This document shows, one piece after another, positions 60,663 through 64,000 of a DNA stretch of 64,000 nt. Position numbers and translations under genes: made by a program. The stretch covers positions 1 through 64,000 of the forward strand of contig CALANW010000118.1 in the NCBI GenBank assembly GCA_937926145.1, read 5' to 3'. Numbering within the stretch: position 1 is the first letter of the stretch; every line of letters begins with the position of its first letter. The stretch is from an uncultured Ruminococcus sp. GTDB taxonomy: Bacteria; Bacillota; Clostridia; Oscillospirales; Ruminococcaceae. A model generated the notes under the pieces. That model was given only the letters and a program-made list of their open reading frames with translations, was not told the origin of the DNA and did not search any database.

Positions 60663-60733
60663 GCAAAAGCTCGTAGCTGTTATAACAGCTTGATGTTGAA
60701 AACAGGTTTATATGGCTTTTGCGCCGATTTTTT
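60663..60733 (+). other. Structured intergenic sequence, possible terminator or small RNA
   Basis: An outer stem GCAAAAGC (60663-60670) with GCTTTTGC (60715-60722) encloses a 16-base palindrome AGCTGTTATAACAGCT (60675-60690). A T-tract (60728-60733) follows. No promoter is evident just upstream. It may be a second terminator for plus-strand transcripts or a mobile-element remnant. Confidence 0.4.
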
Positions 60734-60777
60734 GTCTACACTTTGATTAAAAATTAGTATTATAACGCCTTGCGGCG

Positions 60778-60924
60778 CGGGACGGGAAACCCGTCCCCTA
60801 CAGTAGTTCCGCTGTAATTCGTAGATTGCATCGGGCGGATATGGAATCCGCCCCTACGAAAATCCGTTTTTTCGCCGTAAATTTTCGGAGCAAAATAATT
60901 CCGAATTCCGCATTCCGAATTAAT
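60778..60924. repeat. Composite repeat (B2, B1, heptamer block) at the esterase 3' end
   Basis: Palindrome B2 (GGGACGGG-AAA-CCCGTCCCC, 60778-60800), palindrome B1 (GGGCGGAT-ATGGA-ATCCGCCCC, 60833-60858) and ATTCCGCATTCCG units (60896-60924) follow in the same order as at 8884-9016. The heptamer block includes the stop codon of the esterase gene. Confidence 0.8.
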
Positions 60925-61972
60925 CCTTAATGTTTTCTATAAACTTCGTCAATTCCCCTGCCATTTCATTGTGTTCCGCAAGTCTTGGGTGTCCGGGAGT
61001 TGCCGCGCCGTTTCTTGTAAAGAGGTTATGGTATGCTTTTATGCCCATTTCGTTAAGCTCGTTCTTTATCTCCTCTATTGCGTTATCCCATTCGGCATCG
61101 TGCATCAATATTGTCGTTGTGAGGACAAATTTCGGCGAGGAATACTTTTTATCGAGGTCGCGGACCATTTTGATATATGCGGTCTTCCACACTTTTCTGT
61201 ACTCGGGGTCGGAGATGTTTATATCGTCGCTGTCCGTTCTGCCGTTATGCTTATCGTTCTGACCGATAGCAATTACGACGATATCGGGGATATAACGTGA
61301 GAAATCCCACTGCGAAAGTCCGCCCTCGGGGAAGTAACAGAGCTTATCATAGACGCTTTCCAGTCCGATATAATCGGGGTGGTGGAAATATCCCGTTCCG
61401 TCAAAGAGCGCGATGCCGCCCTGACAGATATTATGTATTTCCGCACCGATATTGCGCGCGGTCTGCATCACAAAGCTGTTCCAGACGTTATCATAGCGGC
61501 TATTGTGATTTTCTGGGTCACATTTGCCGATATAATCTGCGGCTTCGATGACCTCACCTGCGCAAACGCTGTCGCCGTAAACTTCCATTTTAAGCTTCGG
61601 CTTTTCGGGCGCATCGAGCATTTCGCCGTCTATCTCAATACCTTTGAGGGTCAAAAGCTGGTTTGCGGCGTGCTGCTTGTATATTGTGACATTATGCTCG
61701 GTGTTTTCAAGGTTTTCCGCTATAACAATATCGATATCCCTGCCGTTATTTTCGGCGGAAAGCTTCACACTGCACTGTTTTCCGTCAACGACTGCGCCGA
61801 GGGAAAGTTCGCCCCAATAGATAACGGTGTTGATCCTGACGGTGAGTGCTGTTCCCTTGAAGCGGAACGAAGCACTTGAACCTGCGTAGTAAAACACGGG
61901 TGCATTTTCATCACCGAAATTTATTCTTCCGCTGTATGATATCCTTTTATCCGACATTTTTATGCTGTTCAT
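60920..61972 (-). CDS. CE2-like SGNH carbohydrate esterase, no signal peptide
   Basis: The 350-residue protein has an N-terminal beta-sandwich (about 10-120) and an SGNH hydrolase domain, the two-domain plan of carbohydrate esterase family 2 acetyl-xylan or acetyl-sugar esterases. The Ser nucleophile is Ser135 in VYGDSVCAGE; other blocks are ICQGGIALFDG, IAIGQNDKH and the C-terminal GHPRLAEH with the catalytic His. There is no signal peptide, so it should deacetylate oligosaccharides in the cytoplasm. The ATG follows AGGAGG. It is divergent from the GH9 gene. Confidence 0.85.
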   Translation of the reverse strand: MNSIKMSDKRISYSGRINFGDENAPVFYYAGSSASFRFKGTALTVRINTVIYWGELSLGAVVDGKQCSVKLSAENNGRDIDIVIAENLENTEHNVTIYKQHAANQLLTLKGIEIDGEMLDAPEKPKLKMEVYGDSVCAGEVIEAADYIGKCDPENHNSRYDNVWNSFVMQTARNIGAEIHNICQGGIALFDGTGYFHHPDYIGLESVYDKLCYFPEGGLSQWDFSRYIPDIVVIAIGQNDKHNGRTDSDDINISDPEYRKVWKTAYIKMVRDLDKKYSSPKFVLTTTILMHDAEWDNAIEEIKNELNEMGIKAYHNLFTRNGAATPGHPRLAEHNEMAGELTKFIENIKD

Positions 61973-61994
61973 TTTTTATCCTCCTAAAACCGGA

Positions 61995-62012
61995 AATGAA
62001 AACATTTTCATT
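61995..62012. promoter_or_regulatory. LacI/CcpA-like operator downstream of the esterase promoter
   Basis: The palindrome AATGAAAACATTTTCATT has eight-base arms around a two-base centre. It resembles LacI-family and cre sites (TGAAA..CG..TTTCA type), though the centre is CA/TG rather than CG. It lies about eight bases downstream of the predicted transcription start, where a bound repressor would block transcription. Confidence 0.6.
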
Positions 62013-62026
62013 CCTACTGTTATAAT

Positions 62027-62055
62027 ATTTTAACATACATTCTCGGTATGTTCAA
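62027..62055 (-). promoter_or_regulatory. Promoter of the esterase gene
   Basis: TTGAAC (62050-62055) and TAAAAT (62027-62032) are 17 bases apart on the minus strand. The spacer itself contains an inverted repeat ACATAC-N7-GTATGT, a possible second operator. Confidence 0.7.
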
Positions 62056-62120
62056 GCAAAATCATATAATTTTTTCAAAAATATACAGAAAATCCTCATT
62101 ATAAACTCATTATGGAATAG

Positions 62121-62126
62121 TATAAT
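62121..62126 (+). promoter_or_regulatory. Probable -10 box of the GH9 gene
   Basis: A perfect TATAAT lies 50 bases before the GH9 start codon. The base 17 positions upstream shows only a weak -35 (ATTATA), so the promoter may need an activator. Confidence 0.45.
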
Positions 62127-62176
62127 TAAGGTAGAAAGAAGTACACTTTATCATTCCGATAGGCGGTGAAGACAAT

Positions 62177-63808
62177 ATGAAATCAAGGCTTTTTATCAAC
62201 CAGCTCGGCTATGAGCTTTACGGTCCGAAAACGGCTGTTGTCACGGGCATCACCCAAACAGAATATTTCAGCATTGTCGATTGCTCCACTGAGAAAACTA
62301 TGCTCACGGGGCAGCTTTCCAAGCCGCTTTTTGACGAAGCTTCGGGAGAATACACTGCCATTGCGGATTTCTCCACGTTCCGTCTTCCGGGAAGATATTA
62401 CATAAAGGTCGGCAGGAAGCACTCATACGAATTCGATGTGCGCGAACGCCCCTACTGCAACCTTAAAGCAACGCTGCTCCGCGGATTTTATTACAACCGC
62501 TGCGGCGAAGTGAGCGATGAGAATCCTGCAATTATCCCCGAATATGCTCACCCGAAATGCCACTGCGAGCCTGCGGAGCTTGTCGAGAACCGTGAAAAGA
62601 TCATCGATGTTTCGGGCGGCTGGCACGATTCGGGCAGCTATGTAAAGGCTGTCCCGAGCGCCTGCATTGCCCTTGCTCAGATGCTTTATGCTTATAAAAT
62701 GTTCCCTGCCGAATTTTGCAGCAGGGACAATATCCCCGATTCGCCCAAGGGTATGCCCGATATCCTCGCCGAGTGCAGAGTCGAACTTGTATGGCTGCTG
62801 AAAATGCAGACGAGGAGCGGCGGAGTTTACCACAAGGTTTCGACACCGAACGTCAGCGTTTTTGCACGTCCCGAAAATGACCACGAGCTTCAGCTCGTTG
62901 CGCCCGTTTCGTTCCAGGCGACCGCCTGCTTTACGGCTGTTGCGGCGCTCGCAAGCAGTATATACGAAGAATTCGACAGGGACTTCGCCGACCTGCTCCA
63001 GTCTGCGGCTTTCAGCGGTTGGATATGGCTTTCCTCCTGCGAAGAACCTCAGCAGTTCGTCAACTCTCCCGAATTTACACATTCATCGAGCGGCGATATC
63101 AAACCGAGAAGCCTTACGGATACGCTCTTCTGGACAGTGTGCGAGCTTTATTCGCTCACGGGCGAAGAATCGTTCCGCAGGAAGATACATCAACTCTATA
63201 AAAATGTCTGCGCAACGGAATTTTCCTGCTTCGGCACGGGCGGCTTCGGCGCACTCGCCTATATCACGACCGACAGAGTAAAAGACCTCGAAGTGGATCG
63301 TCATATACGCCTCCAGTTCCGTATCGAAGCCGACAATATCATCGGTCTTTCCGAGCATAACGGCTTTGAAACTGCGCAAGCACCCTCGGAGTATAACTAC
63401 TTCACCAATATAAATGTCCTTAACCGTGCAATGGTGCTTATCGTTGCGAATATCTTTTTCCACAGCAGAGAGTATGTCAACGCCGCCGCAAGCCAGTTCG
63501 ACTATATCCTCGGAAAAAATCCGCTCGGGCAGTGCTTTATCACGGGCGTTGGCATCAACCCAGTAAAAAATCCGCACCACAGACTTTCGGCATTCTCCGA
63601 AACGGACGACCCCGTACCGGGACTTCTCGTCATAGGCGTATGCGCGGACGACGATGCAAAGGATTCATTCGCGAAATGGAATATCCCGAGAGGAACACCG
63701 CGCGCGAAATGCTACTGCGACAACAAAGTATGCTATTCGACAAATGAAACCGTACTCTTTGCAAACTCGGCAATGCTGTTTGTTACGGCGTTTTTCGACA
63801 AAATGTGA
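62177..63808 (+). CDS. GH9 family protein with Ig-like N-terminal domain, no signal peptide
   Basis: The 543-residue protein has an N-terminal CelD_N-like Ig domain (about 3-90, FINQLGYELYGPKTAVV) and a GH9 (alpha/alpha)6 barrel (LLRGFYYNRCG, VSGGWHDSGSYVKAV, LGKNPLGQCFITGVG, NPHHR, STNETVLFANSA). Glu524 fits the catalytic acid. In place of the usual Asp-Ala-Gly-Asp pair the protein has Asp151-Ser-Gly-Ser154, so the residue normally serving as catalytic base is Ser. No signal peptide or dockerin is seen, so it is cytoplasmic. It may act on cello-oligosaccharides by another route, or be a binding or altered-specificity enzyme. Confidence 0.88.
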   Translation: MKSRLFINQLGYELYGPKTAVVTGITQTEYFSIVDCSTEKTMLTGQLSKPLFDEASGEYTAIADFSTFRLPGRYYIKVGRKHSYEFDVRERPYCNLKATLLRGFYYNRCGEVSDENPAIIPEYAHPKCHCEPAELVENREKIIDVSGGWHDSGSYVKAVPSACIALAQMLYAYKMFPAEFCSRDNIPDSPKGMPDILAECRVELVWLLKMQTRSGGVYHKVSTPNVSVFARPENDHELQLVAPVSFQATACFTAVAALASSIYEEFDRDFADLLQSAAFSGWIWLSSCEEPQQFVNSPEFTHSSSGDIKPRSLTDTLFWTVCELYSLTGEESFRRKIHQLYKNVCATEFSCFGTGGFGALAYITTDRVKDLEVDRHIRLQFRIEADNIIGLSEHNGFETAQAPSEYNYFTNINVLNRAMVLIVANIFFHSREYVNAAASQFDYILGKNPLGQCFITGVGINPVKNPHHRLSAFSETDDPVPGLLVIGVCADDDAKDSFAKWNIPRGTPRAKCYCDNKVCYSTNETVLFANSAMLFVTAFFDKM

Positions 63809-63812
63809 TAGT

Positions 63813-63842
63813 TTAATGCGGAATTAGGAATTCGGAATTATT
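63813..63842. repeat. Heptamer repeat after the GH9 gene
   Basis: Units of the type ATGCGGAATTAGGAATTCGG begin a few bases after the GH9 stop codon, as after gdhA. Confidence 0.75.
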
Positions 63843-63929
63843 AGCATAGCTAACATTTGCCTGGTATTGCGAAGCCAAGCGAAACTTTATAAACCAACAA
63901 TCAAATAGCGTGATATTTAGCAGATCAAA

Positions 63930-63998
63930 AGCGCAGTTCACACGATAACGGAAAACGAAATTCGTGATCTTTAATGTGAATTGCGCTGTTCTGTTTTT
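63930..63998 (+). terminator. Possible terminator at the window end
   Basis: AGCGCAGTTCACA (63930-63942) pairs with TGTGAATTGCGCT (63975-63987), 13 base pairs with one G-T pair, enclosing a 32-base inner region, followed by GTTCTGTTTTT. It lies about 120 bases after the GH9 stop codon and may end its transcript. Confidence 0.5.
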
Positions 63999-64000
63999 CC

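Noticed and set aside
1..64000. tRNA or rRNA genes
   Set aside because: No cloverleaf-like sequence with a T-loop GTTCGAATC-type core and no rRNA segment was seen in the intergenic regions.

Overview
The window looks like a chromosomal segment of a low-to-moderate GC, Gram-positive anaerobe of the Oscillospiraceae, most likely a Ruminococcus. Reasons: Firmicutes gene order (tepA-ylzJ-ftsK; a full S10/spc/alpha ribosomal cluster with a zinc-type S14 and a KOW protein between map and infA), strong AGGAGG-type ribosome binding sites with frequent TTG and GTG starts, a type IV pilus locus with no secretin, and a GH9/CE2 plant-polysaccharide pair. The genus is inferred from style and content; no marker was compared with a database.

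Layout. 206-8130 (minus): translation and tRNA maintenance genes (rsmE, tsaD, rimI, dusB), a DinB-like protein, an RpiR regulator, a DUF3006/metallo-beta-lactamase pair and a YgiQ radical SAM protein. 8308-13717 (minus): a small membrane protein, the DNA translocase ftsK, uppP, a YlzJ-like protein and tepA. 14221-30315 (minus): 31 ribosomal protein, secretion and transcription genes from rpsJ to rplQ, with a main promoter at 30617-30645, a leader holding an intrinsic terminator, and a second consensus promoter inside the cluster before rplN. 30776-37187 (minus): two related lipoproteins, a membrane protein, pfkA and a PAS-GGDEF-EAL protein. 37526-39611 (plus): a two-component system. 39722-40412: two tandem copies of what reads as a type I toxin-antitoxin locus (29-residue hydrophobic peptide on minus, antisense RNA on plus). 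40717-43727 (minus): three genes with peptidoglycan-binding repeats, a SpoIID-like domain and a carboxypeptidase-regulatory-like domain. 43829-58557: type IV pilus genes (pilins, pilT, pilB, pilD, minor pilins, pilO, a pilM-pilN fusion, pilC), with a C39-like peptidase between two pilins. 59081-63808: gdhA, then a divergent pair of leaderless carbohydrate enzymes, a CE2-like esterase and a GH9 protein lacking one of the two motif aspartates.

The pilus genes form a complete Gram-positive machine: two ATPases, platform protein, assembly proteins, prepilin peptidase, two likely major pilins and several minor ones. The esterase and GH9 protein have no signal peptide and share an intergenic region with a LacI/CcpA-like operator, so they probably process imported oligosaccharides in the cytoplasm.

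Intergenic regions carry at least three dispersed repeat families. At the 3' ends of several genes they recur in the same order, which suggests a composite intergenic element. The clearest candidates for new biology are the tandem toxin-antitoxin pair, this repeat architecture, the ribosomal leader attenuator and the altered GH9 active site.
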